NCBI GenBank assembly: GCA_963739975.1 | Contig: CAVUCK010000022.1 | Span: forward strand, 1 to 64,000 | Origin: JALZMG01 sp963739975 | GTDB lineage: Bacteria > Actinomycetota > Acidimicrobiia > Acidimicrobiales > Ilumatobacteraceae | Length of the DNA stretch: 64,000 nt | Direction of reading: 5' to 3' | Shown here: positions 42,153 through 51,392 of the stretch, piece by piece | Layout of the letters: each line of letters opens with the position of its first letter | Position numbering within the stretch: position 1 is the first letter of the stretch | The notes under the pieces: model-generated | Databases searched by the model: none | What the model was told of the DNA's origin: nothing | Seen by the model: the letters and a program-made list of their open reading frames with translations, nothing else | Program-made: the position numbers and the translations under genes

Positions 42153-42728
42153 TCAGGGTGCCAGGGGGCGTCCCGTGCCGATCATCGAGTCGCGGGTGAC
42201 GAGGGCGGCGAGCTGGTCTTCGTCCCAGCCGTCGGTGCCGGCGGGCCGCAGCGGGAGCACGAGGTAGCGCTGCTCGGCCGTCGAGTCGTGGACCCGCAGC
42301 TCGACACCCGGCTCGACCTCCATCCCGAACTCGGCGAGCACCGCCCGCGGCTCGCGCACGACCCGGCTGCGGTACTCGAAGCTCTTGTACCACGCTGGCG
42401 GGTTGCCGAGGATCCCGCCCGGATAGCACGAGCAGAGCGTGCACACGATGACGTGGTGCAGGTCCGGTGTGTCCTCGAGCACGGCCAGCGGCACCGCCTG
42501 GGACTGGTACTCGCCGACCGTGGCGACGGCGTCGTCGAGCAGCCGGGTGCGGAAGTCGGGGTCGACCCACGCCCGGGCGACGATCTTGGCGCCGAGCGCC
42601 GTGCTCGGGCCGTCGCCCGACTCGGCGGCGGCGATGGCCCCATCGAGGTGGTCGTGATCGACGTGGCCATGGTCGTGCAGGTGGCGTTCGAGGATCTCGG
42701 CTCGCTGCGCCGGCGTCAACTCACTCAT
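42153..42728 (-). CDS. nthA: Nitrile hydratase alpha subunit, cobalt type
   Basis: A 191-residue metal-binding subunit. The claw motif VCTLCSCYP (95-103) with Cys96, Cys99 and Cys101 ligates a low-spin metal; Thr in CTLC indicates cobalt rather than iron (CSLC). It converts nitriles to amides in complex with beta. The preceding GEYQSQAVPLAVLEDTP and following RVVREPRAVLAEFG are family strands. ATG overlaps the stop of leader copy 4 (ATGA) and lies in its hairpin arm. No accessory/activator gene lies downstream, where the polyprenyl synthase gene converges. Confidence 0.93.
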   Translation of the reverse strand: MSELTPAQRAEILERHLHDHGHVDHDHLDGAIAAAESGDGPSTALGAKIVARAWVDPDFRTRLLDDAVATVGEYQSQAVPLAVLEDTPDLHHVIVCTLCSCYPGGILGNPPAWYKSFEYRSRVVREPRAVLAEFGMEVEPGVELRVHDSTAEQRYLVLPLRPAGTDGWDEDQLAALVTRDSMIGTGRPLAP

Positions 42729-42793
42729 GAAAGAACCTCGCAGTGGCCGGTGACGCCGAGCCGGAGCACAGCAGGCGCTCGGCCATGAGTGAG
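42720..42793 (-). promoter_or_regulatory. Start-codon-sequestering hairpin of the nitrile hydratase alpha gene
   Basis: On the RNA, CTCACTCATG (42793-42784) pairs perfectly with CATGAGTGAG (42729-42720), loop 54 nt; the 3' arm contains ATG 42728. Confidence 0.55.
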
Positions 42794-42838
42794 AAGACCG
42801 TGTCGATTGTTCGCTCGCTCGAAGACTCGCTCACTCAT
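42725..42838 (-). CDS. Leader ORF, MSERVFERAN family (copy 4, 37 aa)
   Basis: ATG 42838 overlaps the beta-subunit stop (ATGA); 37 codons beginning MSERVFERANNRHGLL and ending GHCEVLS; TGA overlaps the alpha-subunit ATG (ATGA). It bridges exactly the gap between beta and alpha. The second half matches the remnant before the ABC permease (11740-11803). Translational coupling could set the subunit ratio. Confidence 0.6.
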   Translation of the reverse strand: MSERVFERANNRHGLLTHGRAPAVLRLGVTGHCEVLS

Positions 42839-43416
42839 GTCGTCTCCAGATCGCTCTCGCCGAGGTCGGCGCTGAGGGTGTGGTCGGCCGCCGGCCCGAA
42901 GAGGTCGGCCCCGGCGAAGGTCACGGTGTAGACCAGCTCCGGCTCGCCGTAGGTCCCGGTCGCCGCCGACTCGCCGGGGTTGGGCCAGACACAGGCAACC
43001 TTCTCGACGGTGCCCTCATGGCGGCGGAGGTAGCGGGGGACGCGGGTGTGGCCCGCGGTGTTGACGTTGCGCACCCGGACGCGCTCCCCCGGGCCGAACC
43101 GTCCCGCCCACGGCGGCAACGACGGGTCAGGAAACTGGCGCGGCGGTGGCCGGACCTCGCCGTCCAGCAGGCCCTGCTCGCCGGCCAGCCGCTCGATCGC
43201 CCACAACCACCGCTCGTAGTAGCTCGACGTCAGGTACTCGCCGGGCGGTATCTGCTCGATCGTCGACCGGAACCGGTCGATCGTCGTCGACACCATCACG
43301 GTGCCCAACATCGCCCAGACCCGGCCCTCCCACCGCTCGTGGAAGCGCGGCTCGTCGATCTCGATCGGGACGGCACCGAAGCCCTGCAACCCCCCGAGGT
43401 CGTGCACGCCGTCCAC
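42835..43416 (-). CDS. nthB: Nitrile hydratase beta subunit
   Basis: A 193-residue protein that pairs with the alpha subunit; the beta-alpha order is that of cobalt-type operons. MDGVHDLGGLQGFGAV opens with the conserved beta N-terminus, followed by FHERWEGRVWAML, RSTIEQIPPGEYLTSSYYERWLWAIERL and the C-terminal SH3-like barrel FGPGERVRVRNVNTAGHTRVPRYLRRHEGTVEKV. Slightly shorter than typical (about 210-230). GTG start with a GGGGG site. Confidence 0.93.
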   Translation of the reverse strand: MDGVHDLGGLQGFGAVPIEIDEPRFHERWEGRVWAMLGTVMVSTTIDRFRSTIEQIPPGEYLTSSYYERWLWAIERLAGEQGLLDGEVRPPPRQFPDPSLPPWAGRFGPGERVRVRNVNTAGHTRVPRYLRRHEGTVEKVACVWPNPGESAATGTYGEPELVYTVTFAGADLFGPAADHTLSADLGESDLETT

Positions 43417-43423
43417 CCCCCGA

Positions 43424-43612
43424 TCATCGCGCCACGTGGCCCGCCATGCCGATCCTTCCTGAGAACAGTCCCCGAGCGTTCGCTACGCAGTGAGCACGGA
43501 AGGTCAGGCCCGCCCGGCCTTGCCCGGCTTCGCGAGCGCAGCGAGCTCGCGGCAGCCCGGCGACCTGCATCAGTGGTGAGGAGCGGAGTCTTCGGAGCGA
43601 GGCCATCAACCA
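43424..43612. repeat. Intergenic repeat family 2 (second copy) with a possible 60-codon ORF
   Basis: Inverted relative of 6633-6780: shares GAGCGGAGTCTTCGGAGCGA, CCGGCCTTGCCCGGC and CAGTGAGCA segments. It fills the gap between the channel gene stop and the nitrile hydratase beta start. On the minus strand it can encode 60 residues (MASLRRLRSS..., 43606-43424) ending 7 nt before the beta GTG; this may be a further bridging leader, but the peptide is not conserved in the first copy. Confidence 0.45.
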
Positions 43613-44161
43613 TCAAGTGGAGGGGCGGCGCAGGCGGGTCCTGGCCACGCCGACGAGGAGCCTGACGGCGACGCCGAGGATGGCGACGTCGACGACCATC
43701 TGGATCATGACGGTTGCACGGGCCGGGTTGGACCGACCGACGACATCACCGAACCCCGTCGTCGTCAACGTGGTCATGGTGAAGTACAGCGCACCGAGGC
43801 GATCGAGGCGCTCGGAGAAGGCGCTCGGATCGTGGTGGGAGATGTTCAGATAGATGCTGGCGAACACGACGACCACCAACGCAGCCGTCGTTGCCACCGC
43901 CTCGGCGGCGCGCAGTTGCGGCAGGCTCGACCGGTTGACGGCGCCGAGCTGCCACACCACGACGGCGGCGACCAGCGCGATCCCGCCGACCGCGGTCACG
44001 ACGATCACGGCAACCGATTCGCCCTCCAGCGGGAGCACGAAGAACAACGTGAGCAGTGCGGCGATCACGAGCACCACACGCACGAAGCAGCGCACGACGG
44101 TCGCCCGTCGTTCCGGGTGGTCAAGCTCGGACAGCCGCTGCGGATCGCCCGTCGGGCCCAT
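43613..44161 (-). CDS. Potassium-channel-like membrane protein
   Basis: A 182-residue membrane protein with about four hydrophobic helices. The pore loop and filter TMTTLTTTGFGDVVG, near residues 134-148, is that of two-helix-type K+ channels (TxGFGD variant of TVGYGD), followed by a final helix. The N-terminal portion has two extra helices. No RCK/TrkA-N domain is present. Follows the GNAT gene by 13 nt and precedes the nitrile hydratase genes on the same strand. Confidence 0.85.
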   Translation of the reverse strand: MGPTGDPQRLSELDHPERRATVVRCFVRVVLVIAALLTLFFVLPLEGESVAVIVVTAVGGIALVAAVVVWQLGAVNRSSLPQLRAAEAVATTAALVVVVFASIYLNISHHDPSAFSERLDRLGALYFTMTTLTTTGFGDVVGRSNPARATVMIQMVVDVAILGVAVRLLVGVARTRLRRPST

Positions 44162-44174
44162 GAGCGTCAGGACC

Positions 44175-44753
44175 TCAGCCGGAGATGCGTCGCGAGCGCA
44201 CCTTCTTCGTGACCAGCCAGTTGTTCTTGCCGAGTTGACGGGTCCGGGCGAACCCTTGCTCCTCGAACATCGCGAGGGTGGCGTTGTACAGGAACGAGTT
44301 GGACACCTTCCGCCCCTCGACGTCCTCCGGAGAGCTCTCGACCGTCCCACCACCCAGCCGGGCGATCTCCTGCAGGGCTCCCTTCAGCGCCGCCGCGGCC
44401 ACACCCTTGCGCCGGTACGCCTTGTCGATGAAGAAGCACGTGATCCGCCAGTCTGGTGGATCGGTCGCCCCCTCACGGTATGCCCGACCGAACTTGATCC
44501 GCGGCAGCTCGTCCGGGCTCCCGAACTGGCACCAGCCCACACATCGGTCGTCGTCGAAGACCAGCGCGGCGTGCGCCCGACCGTCACGGACACGGCGTTC
44601 CTTCTGCGCCCGATGGTCCGACCCTCGTTCCGACCCCTCGGCGTGGAACGCCATGCACCAGCATCCGCCCCACACCCCGTTGTGTCGCTCGACGAGCCGG
44701 GCGAAATCAGGCCACGTCTCGGCGTTCAACGGCTTGACGACGTATCCGGCCAC
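44175..44753 (-). CDS. GNAT family N-acetyltransferase
   Basis: A 192-residue acetyltransferase. The acetyl-CoA loop is CFFIDKAYRRKGVAAAAL near residues 105-122 (R/QxxGxA-like RRKGVA); VGWCQFGSPDELPRIKF and GVWGGCWCMAFHAEG are typical of a GNAT group seen beside resistance genes. Target not known. GTG 44753 has TACCGT 7 nt upstream, suggesting its own leaderless promoter beyond the UvrA-like gene's hairpin. Confidence 0.82.
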   Translation of the reverse strand: MAGYVVKPLNAETWPDFARLVERHNGVWGGCWCMAFHAEGSERGSDHRAQKERRVRDGRAHAALVFDDDRCVGWCQFGSPDELPRIKFGRAYREGATDPPDWRITCFFIDKAYRRKGVAAAALKGALQEIARLGGGTVESSPEDVEGRKVSNSFLYNATLAMFEEQGFARTRQLGKNNWLVTKKVRSRRISG

Positions 44754-44760
44754 CGGTCGA

Positions 44761-44766
44761 ACGGTA
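44761..44766 (-). promoter_or_regulatory. -10 box of the GNAT gene (leaderless)
   Basis: TACCGT on the minus strand, 7 nt before GTG 44753. Confidence 0.4.
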
Positions 44767-44783
44767 GCGGCGCGGTCTCCGTC

Positions 44784-44823
44784 AGGTGAGAGATGAGCGC
44801 TCAGAGACCGCTCATCTCTCACC

Positions 44824-44824
<1 letters not shown>
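44784..44824 (-). terminator. Perfect 16-bp hairpin after the UvrA-like gene
   Basis: AGGTGAGAGATGAGCG (44784-44799) is the exact complement of 44809-44824 with a 9-nt loop CTCAGAGAC. It starts within the stop codon of the UvrA-like gene. Probably terminates that gene before the separate GNAT promoter. Confidence 0.6.
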
Positions 44825-47223
<2,399 letters not shown>

Positions 47224-47272
47224 CGGGTCTCCATCGGTGCGGGGGTCGGCGTCGTTCCTCGCCGGGCGACGG

Positions 47273-47671
47273 TCAGGCCTGGGCGATGCGGACGAGGTTG
47301 CCCGATGGGTCGCGGACCGCGCAGTCGGTTGCGCCCCACGGCTGGGCGGTCGGCTCCTGGAGCACCTCGGCGCCGGATGCCCGGACCTTCTCGAACGTGG
47401 CGTCGAGGTCGTCGGCGCTGAAGATCGCGGCTTGCAGCGAGCCCTGTGTCACGAGCGTCAGGAGCGCATCGCCCTCGGCCGCCGACCGACCGCCGTGCGG
47501 CTGGGACAGGACGGCACTGACGTCCTGGCCCGGGGCGCCGACGGTGATCCAGCGGAAGCCGTCGGACGAAACGTCGTTGCGGACCTCGAGGCCGAGGGCG
47601 TCACGGTAGAAGCCGAGCGCGACTTCCGGGTCGTGGACCGGGATGAACATCGTCGAAATGGTGATTGCCAT
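47273..47671 (-). CDS. VOC family protein (glyoxalase/bleomycin-resistance fold)
   Basis: A 132-residue protein with two beta-alpha-beta-beta-beta units: STMFIPVHDPEVALGFYRDALGLEV opens the first and AIFSADDLDATFEKVRASGAEVL the second; it ends GATDCAVRDPSGNLVRIAQA. Metal-binding residues include His13-type and a C-terminal position, but not all are certain. Leaderless: TACGGT lies 6 nt before ATG 47671. Between the AraC-type regulator and the UvrA-like gene. Confidence 0.88.
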   Translation of the reverse strand: MAITISTMFIPVHDPEVALGFYRDALGLEVRNDVSSDGFRWITVGAPGQDVSAVLSQPHGGRSAAEGDALLTLVTQGSLQAAIFSADDLDATFEKVRASGAEVLQEPTAQPWGATDCAVRDPSGNLVRIAQA

Positions 47672-47677
47672 GCGACG

Positions 47678-47683
47678 ACCGTA
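47678..47683 (-). promoter_or_regulatory. -10 box of the VOC gene (leaderless)
   Basis: TACGGT on the minus strand, 6 nt before ATG 47671. Confidence 0.4.
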
Positions 47684-47762
47684 CGAGCGCCCGATCCGTC
47701 GATGCTTCTTCGATCCTGCTCGGTTCGCAACTGCCGACCCGGCGCCGGCGGGGCGACGGCGC

Positions 47763-48170
47763 TCAGGCGGCGGCGGGACGCCGGGGCCGGGTGGCGACCA
47801 TGCTCACGCACGGCGGAACGGTCTCGAGGTCGCGATGGTCGCGGGCGCGGTACTGCGACGCCGTCTCGCCGACGATCTCGCGAAAGCGCGAACTGAACGA
47901 GCCGAGCGAGGTGCAACCGACGGACACGCAGGTGTCCGTCACCGACATCCCCTGGCGCAGCAGCGCCTTGGCCCGCTCGATGCGACGGGTCATGAGATAG
48001 GAGTACGGCGTCTCTCCGTACGCGGCACGGAACTTGCGCGAGAAGTGGGCGGGCGACATCAGCGCGGCTCGCGCCATGGCCGGGACGTCGAGGGGCTGGG
48101 CGTACTCGCGGTCGATGAGGTCGCGCGCCCGGCGGAGGTGGGCGAGGTCGGCGAGCTCCTCCGGGGTCAT
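47763..48170 (-). CDS. AraC family transcriptional regulator, DNA-binding domain only
   Basis: A 135-residue protein consisting of an AraC/XylS double helix-turn-helix: ARDLIDREYAQPLDVPAMARAALMSPAHFSRKFRAAYGETPYSYLM and RRIERAKALLRQGMSVTDTCVSVGCTSLGSFSSRFREIVGETASQYR. There is no ligand-binding arm, so it is of the short MarA/SoxS kind. ATG 48170 follows TACCGT by 7 nt (leaderless). Likely controls the VOC and UvrA-like genes downstream on the same strand; this pairing is common, but here inferred. Confidence 0.9.
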   Translation of the reverse strand: MTPEELADLAHLRRARDLIDREYAQPLDVPAMARAALMSPAHFSRKFRAAYGETPYSYLMTRRIERAKALLRQGMSVTDTCVSVGCTSLGSFSSRFREIVGETASQYRARDHRDLETVPPCVSMVATRPRRPAAA

Positions 48171-48177
48171 GCGACCG

Positions 48178-48183
48178 ACGGTA
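48178..48183 (-). promoter_or_regulatory. -10 box of the AraC gene (leaderless)
   Basis: TACCGT on the minus strand, 7 nt before ATG 48170. Confidence 0.4.
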
Positions 48184-48205
48184 CCCCGTCGGCCGTCGCG
48201 AACCG

Positions 48206-49498
48206 TCAGAGCGTGACGGGCTGGTCGGGGGCGAGGATTCCAGTGAGCTGCGCCGCCAGTTCGGCGGCGTGCGACGTGGTCGCATCGGCCTGCGGCGTCA
48301 AGGTGGTGTAGATGATGATGGTCAGCTTCTCGTCGGGCAGGTTGGCGATGCCGGCCTGGAGGCCCTGCAGGCCGGGACCCATGAACGACCAGCCGTTGAC
48401 CACGTTGAGCCCCATCGCGCGGTACTTCTCGGCGGTGTTGTCGCCCATCCCGACGGTCGTCGGGGCGAACTGCGCCTCGAAGCTCGCCTCGGAGAGCAGC
48501 TCGCCCGAGCCGAGCGCGTCGACGAACGTGCGCATGTCCTCCAAGTCCGAGCCCCAGCCGCCGACGTAGCCGATCCAGGTCGGATTCCAGAACGTGCCCT
48601 CCTCCCACACGTTGCGCTCGCCCGTGTAGGAGTGCAGCACCGGCGCCCGCAGCGCCCCAGGCTCCGGCGGGGTGGTGTTCGTCATCCCGAGCGGGTCGAG
48701 GATCCCGTCCTGGACGAGCTCGCCGACCGATCGGCCCGTCGCCTTGGCCAGCACCTGCTGGAGGATCATGTGGTTGGTGTCGGAGAAGAGGAAGTCCGTG
48801 CCCGGGGTGAACGCCGGCCCCCCGGCGACGCCGTAGGCGATGAGGTCGTCCGGGTTCCACGCCGTGAACGGGTCGGCGTAGAAGGCCTGCTGGAAGTCTG
48901 GATTGGCGGGATAGTGCGAGTACCCGGTCGTGCTGTGGGCCAGCATCTCGACGGTGACGGCGTCGGCCGACGGGAGGTCGGGATACCACGTCGAGAGCGT
49001 GTCGGTGAGGGCGAGCACGCCGGCGTCGACCTGCTGCAGCAGGGCGGTGGTGAGGATGGCCGTGGAGAGGTTGCCCGTGATGTGGCTCATGTCCGCCGAT
49101 GCCGGCGCACCCGGCGGCGACTCACCGAGCGCTCCGACCACGAGCGGCTCGCCGTCCTGCCACACACCCACGATCGTGGCGCCCAGCGCGTCCTCCTCGA
49201 ACGCCGCGAGCACCGCCTCCGCCACTTCCTCGGCTCGCGGATCCGCAGCGACGCAGAGCAGATCGGACAAGGTGGTGTCGCCGGGACAGGTCGTCGCGCC
49301 CGGCCCGGCGGTGCTGGTCGCCGGTGACGAGCTGCCGGTCGTCACGGCGGACTCCGTCGTACTGGTCGCCGGCGCCTCGGTGTCGGTGGTCGCGCCGGAC
49401 TCGGTGCTGGTCGTTGGCCCCGCGTCGTCCGACGACGAGCACGCCGCGCCCACGACGAGGACGGATGTCACGATGAAGACCGCTGGGCGGCGTCGCAT
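48206..49498 (-). CDS. Beta-lactamase-fold (serine hydrolase) lipoprotein, catalytic motifs degenerate
   Basis: A 430-residue exported protein. The signal FIVTSVLVVGAAC ends in a lipobox at Cys20, followed by a Thr/Ser/Ala-rich linker. The domain is that of class C beta-lactamase-related serine hydrolases: WYPDLPSADAVTVEMLAHSTTGYSHY and FSDTNHMILQQVLAKATGRSVGELVQDGILDPLGM. However the usual SxxK site is replaced (SHITGNLSTAIL) and the YxN motif reads FSD, so it is likely catalytically inactive or has a different mechanism. Downstream of the AraC gene. Start ATG 49498 follows GATACT by 6 nt. Confidence 0.85.
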   Translation of the reverse strand: MRRRPAVFIVTSVLVVGAACSSSDDAGPTTSTESGATTDTEAPATSTTESAVTTGSSSPATSTAGPGATTCPGDTTLSDLLCVAADPRAEEVAEAVLAAFEEDALGATIVGVWQDGEPLVVGALGESPPGAPASADMSHITGNLSTAILTTALLQQVDAGVLALTDTLSTWYPDLPSADAVTVEMLAHSTTGYSHYPANPDFQQAFYADPFTAWNPDDLIAYGVAGGPAFTPGTDFLFSDTNHMILQQVLAKATGRSVGELVQDGILDPLGMTNTTPPEPGALRAPVLHSYTGERNVWEEGTFWNPTWIGYVGGWGSDLEDMRTFVDALGSGELLSEASFEAQFAPTTVGMGDNTAEKYRAMGLNVVNGWSFMGPGLQGLQAGIANLPDEKLTIIIYTTLTPQADATTSHAAELAAQLTGILAPDQPVTL

Positions 49499-49612
49499 CG
49501 CAGGAGTATCGCCCGGCTCGCCCCGGCGGGTCGGGCAATGCTCGGTGCCGACCCTCCGTTGCTGGTTGCGTCACGAGCTCGGGGGTCTGCCGTCGCGGCC
49601 GCGTCGGTCCCG

Positions 49613-50230
49613 TCAGCGCACCCGGCGGGCGATCCCCGGGTAGTCGAGCGCCACACCGTCGGCGTCGCAGCGGATCACCACGGTGAAGAAGCCGTCGCCG
49701 TTGTCGAACCGGGCGCACACGTCGCCGTCGTCGACACCCAGCAGGGTGTAGTGCTGCTCGTCCAGCGTCACTGCCAGCGACGGCACGCTCACCCACGCCA
49801 TCGTGAACGTCCCGGCCGACCCGGCGCGATCGACGCCGAGACGACGCACCGGCATGAGGTTGGTGAGCGGCGACCACTGCACGTCGACGTCGAGCACGTG
49901 GGCGGGGACGTCAGCGGGCTCGACGGTGCCCGTCGGGACCGAGGCCTGCACCGCCGGGGGCTCGGACCCGTTGGCGGACCGACTGCCGGCCCACACCCCG
50001 GCGGCGTCGCGCTCCAGCACGAGCGACCTTCGCCAGCCATCGCCGCTGGCGATCAGCGACATCGCTCGGGTCACCCAGTCGGCGCCGGTCGTCACGTCCA
50101 GATCGAGGCGGTACGGCACGGGCACGGACCCGAACGCCACCGACCGTGCCGCCAGCCCGCCCGCGCCGACGGTCAACTCGGCCTGTTCCATGCCTGGCGG
50201 ATCGTCCTTGATCCACAGGTAACGCCGCAC
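49613..50230 (-). CDS. Putative glycolipid-binding (DUF1089-like) protein
   Basis: A 205-residue protein that I match by pattern to the putative glycolipid-binding family: RRYLWIKDDPPGMEQAEL, then VPVPYRLDLDVTTGADWVTRAM, a central VQWSPLTNLMPVRRLG, and DYPGIARRVR at the end. Structural relatives bind hydrophobic ligands; the function is unknown. The start is uncertain: GTG 50230 begins with the family motif, but GTG 50275 would add 15 residues. Divergent from the VOC gene at 50293. Confidence 0.7.
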   Translation of the reverse strand: MRRYLWIKDDPPGMEQAELTVGAGGLAARSVAFGSVPVPYRLDLDVTTGADWVTRAMSLIASGDGWRRSLVLERDAAGVWAGSRSANGSEPPAVQASVPTGTVEPADVPAHVLDVDVQWSPLTNLMPVRRLGVDRAGSAGTFTMAWVSVPSLAVTLDEQHYTLLGVDDGDVCARFDNGDGFFTVVIRCDADGVALDYPGIARRVR

Positions 50231-50279
50231 CCGATCATCGTCGCACCCGAGCAGCTCAGGGCCGTGGAGGGTCACGCTC

Positions 50280-50285
50280 TACCAT
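50280..50285 (+). promoter_or_regulatory. -10 box of the VOC gene at 50293 (leaderless)
   Basis: TACCAT seven bases before GTG 50293. Confidence 0.35.
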
Positions 50286-50292
50286 CGGGTTG

Positions 50293-50727
50293 GTGGAGCA
50301 GCGAGTCAGCCTGATCACGCTCGGCGTCGACGACGTCGCACGATCCCGCGCGTTCTACGAGGCGATGGGTTGGCGGGGCCAAGAGGTCGAGGCGACGGTG
50401 TTCTTCCAGGCCGGTGGCTCGGCGGTCGTCCTGTGGGACCGCAGCAAGCTCGCCGCGGACGCCGGCATCGACGACTCGGGGACGGAACGATTCGGCGGCA
50501 TCGCGTTGGCCCACAACGTCCGGAGTGCCGACGAGGTCGATGAGATCCTCTCCGTCGCCGAAGGCGCGGGTGGGACGATCACCTCCGCCGCTGGGTCGAC
50601 CTCGTATGGCGGCTACGCCGGTTACTTCACCGATCCTGACGGTCACAGCTGGGAGATCGCGCACAACCCCGGCTTCACCCTCGACGACGTCGGCAACCTC
50701 CTGCTGCCGGACTTCGGTCAGGGCTGA
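50293..50727 (+). CDS. VOC family protein
   Basis: A 144-residue VOC-fold protein: RVSLITLGVDDVARSRAFYEAMGWRG at the N-terminus, central VVLWDRSKLAADAGI, and YFTDPDGHSWEIAHNPGF with the common C-terminal metal region. Possible roles range from dioxygenase to drug-binding protein; nothing selects one. GTG 50293 is preferred to TTG 50290 by its distance from TACCAT. Stands alone on the plus strand beside the CIS locus. Confidence 0.88.
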   Translation: MEQRVSLITLGVDDVARSRAFYEAMGWRGQEVEATVFFQAGGSAVVLWDRSKLAADAGIDDSGTERFGGIALAHNVRSADEVDEILSVAEGAGGTITSAAGSTSYGGYAGYFTDPDGHSWEIAHNPGFTLDDVGNLLLPDFGQG

Positions 50728-50827
50728 ATCGGACGATCGATCGGCGGTCGCGCCGTGGCCGGCCCGAACTGTGAGTCCACGCAGCCGACCTCCGCCGTTT
50801 CGCGCACCGTTCAAGTCATCGGGCGCT

Positions 50828-51355
50828 TCACCGCCTTCGCACCGCGAGGTCGAGGGCGGCCAGCTCGTCAGCCCATTCCGTGATCGCCTGCTCGAGGACG
50901 GCCCGGTACCGCTCGGCGGCCGCCTCGTCCTCGGCGATCCCCTCGGCCGCCGCCTTCACGGCCTCCCTGACGGCCTCGTCCCGGCCGGCGACGTCCAGCA
51001 CCTCGCGCGAATCCAGCTGCTTGGCCGCCAGGCGGCGGTCAACCGCGTCATCACGCAGCCGGCGGCGCGCCGCGTCGCCGAGCTCTTCGAGGTCGGTGCG
51101 CAGGCGCTGGCGCACCGCCGCGACCCCGTCCTCGATGCTGTCGTCGAGCGTCAGGTCGCCCGCCCGCCTCAGCTCGGGCAGCTCCGGCAGGCGCAGCACG
51201 AGCCCGTGCTGAAGGAGGTTGAAGTCGACGTCCGGGTTCGCTTCGCGCAGCTGCTTGCGGAACCGTCTGATCACCGCGTCCGACGGCCCACTCCTGAACA
51301 ACCGGCGCTCGAGGTCACCGATCGTCGTCTCCGGGCCCACCACGATCACTGCCAT
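50828..51355 (-). CDS. CIS-associated LysM-like protein
   Basis: A 175-residue protein, last gene of the minus-strand CIS run. Residues 1-58 resemble a LysM or tail-protein-X fold: VVGPETTIGDLERRLF, EANPDVDFNLLQHGLVLRLPEL (ANP...L..G..L.LP pattern). The rest is an acidic/basic helical coil (about 70-175), perhaps a coiled coil. LysM-like proteins often cap baseplates or spikes in these loci. I do not recognise the C-terminal part. It begins within a 15-codon ORF that overlaps the fiber gene stop (TGATG). Confidence 0.6.
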   Translation of the reverse strand: MAVIVVGPETTIGDLERRLFRSGPSDAVIRRFRKQLREANPDVDFNLLQHGLVLRLPELPELRRAGDLTLDDSIEDGVAAVRQRLRTDLEELGDAARRRLRDDAVDRRLAAKQLDSREVLDVAGRDEAVREAVKAAAEGIAEDEAAAERYRAVLEQAITEWADELAALDLAVRRR

Positions 51356-51392
51356 CTCGCTGCCTCGCTCCCTCGTCCGTCCTGGCCGCCCA

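Noticed and set aside
43296..43613. Frame MVDGLAPKTP... that overlaps the channel stop (TGATG)
   Set aside because: It runs about 120 nt into the nitrile hydratase beta gene out of frame, so it is not counted as a leader ORF.
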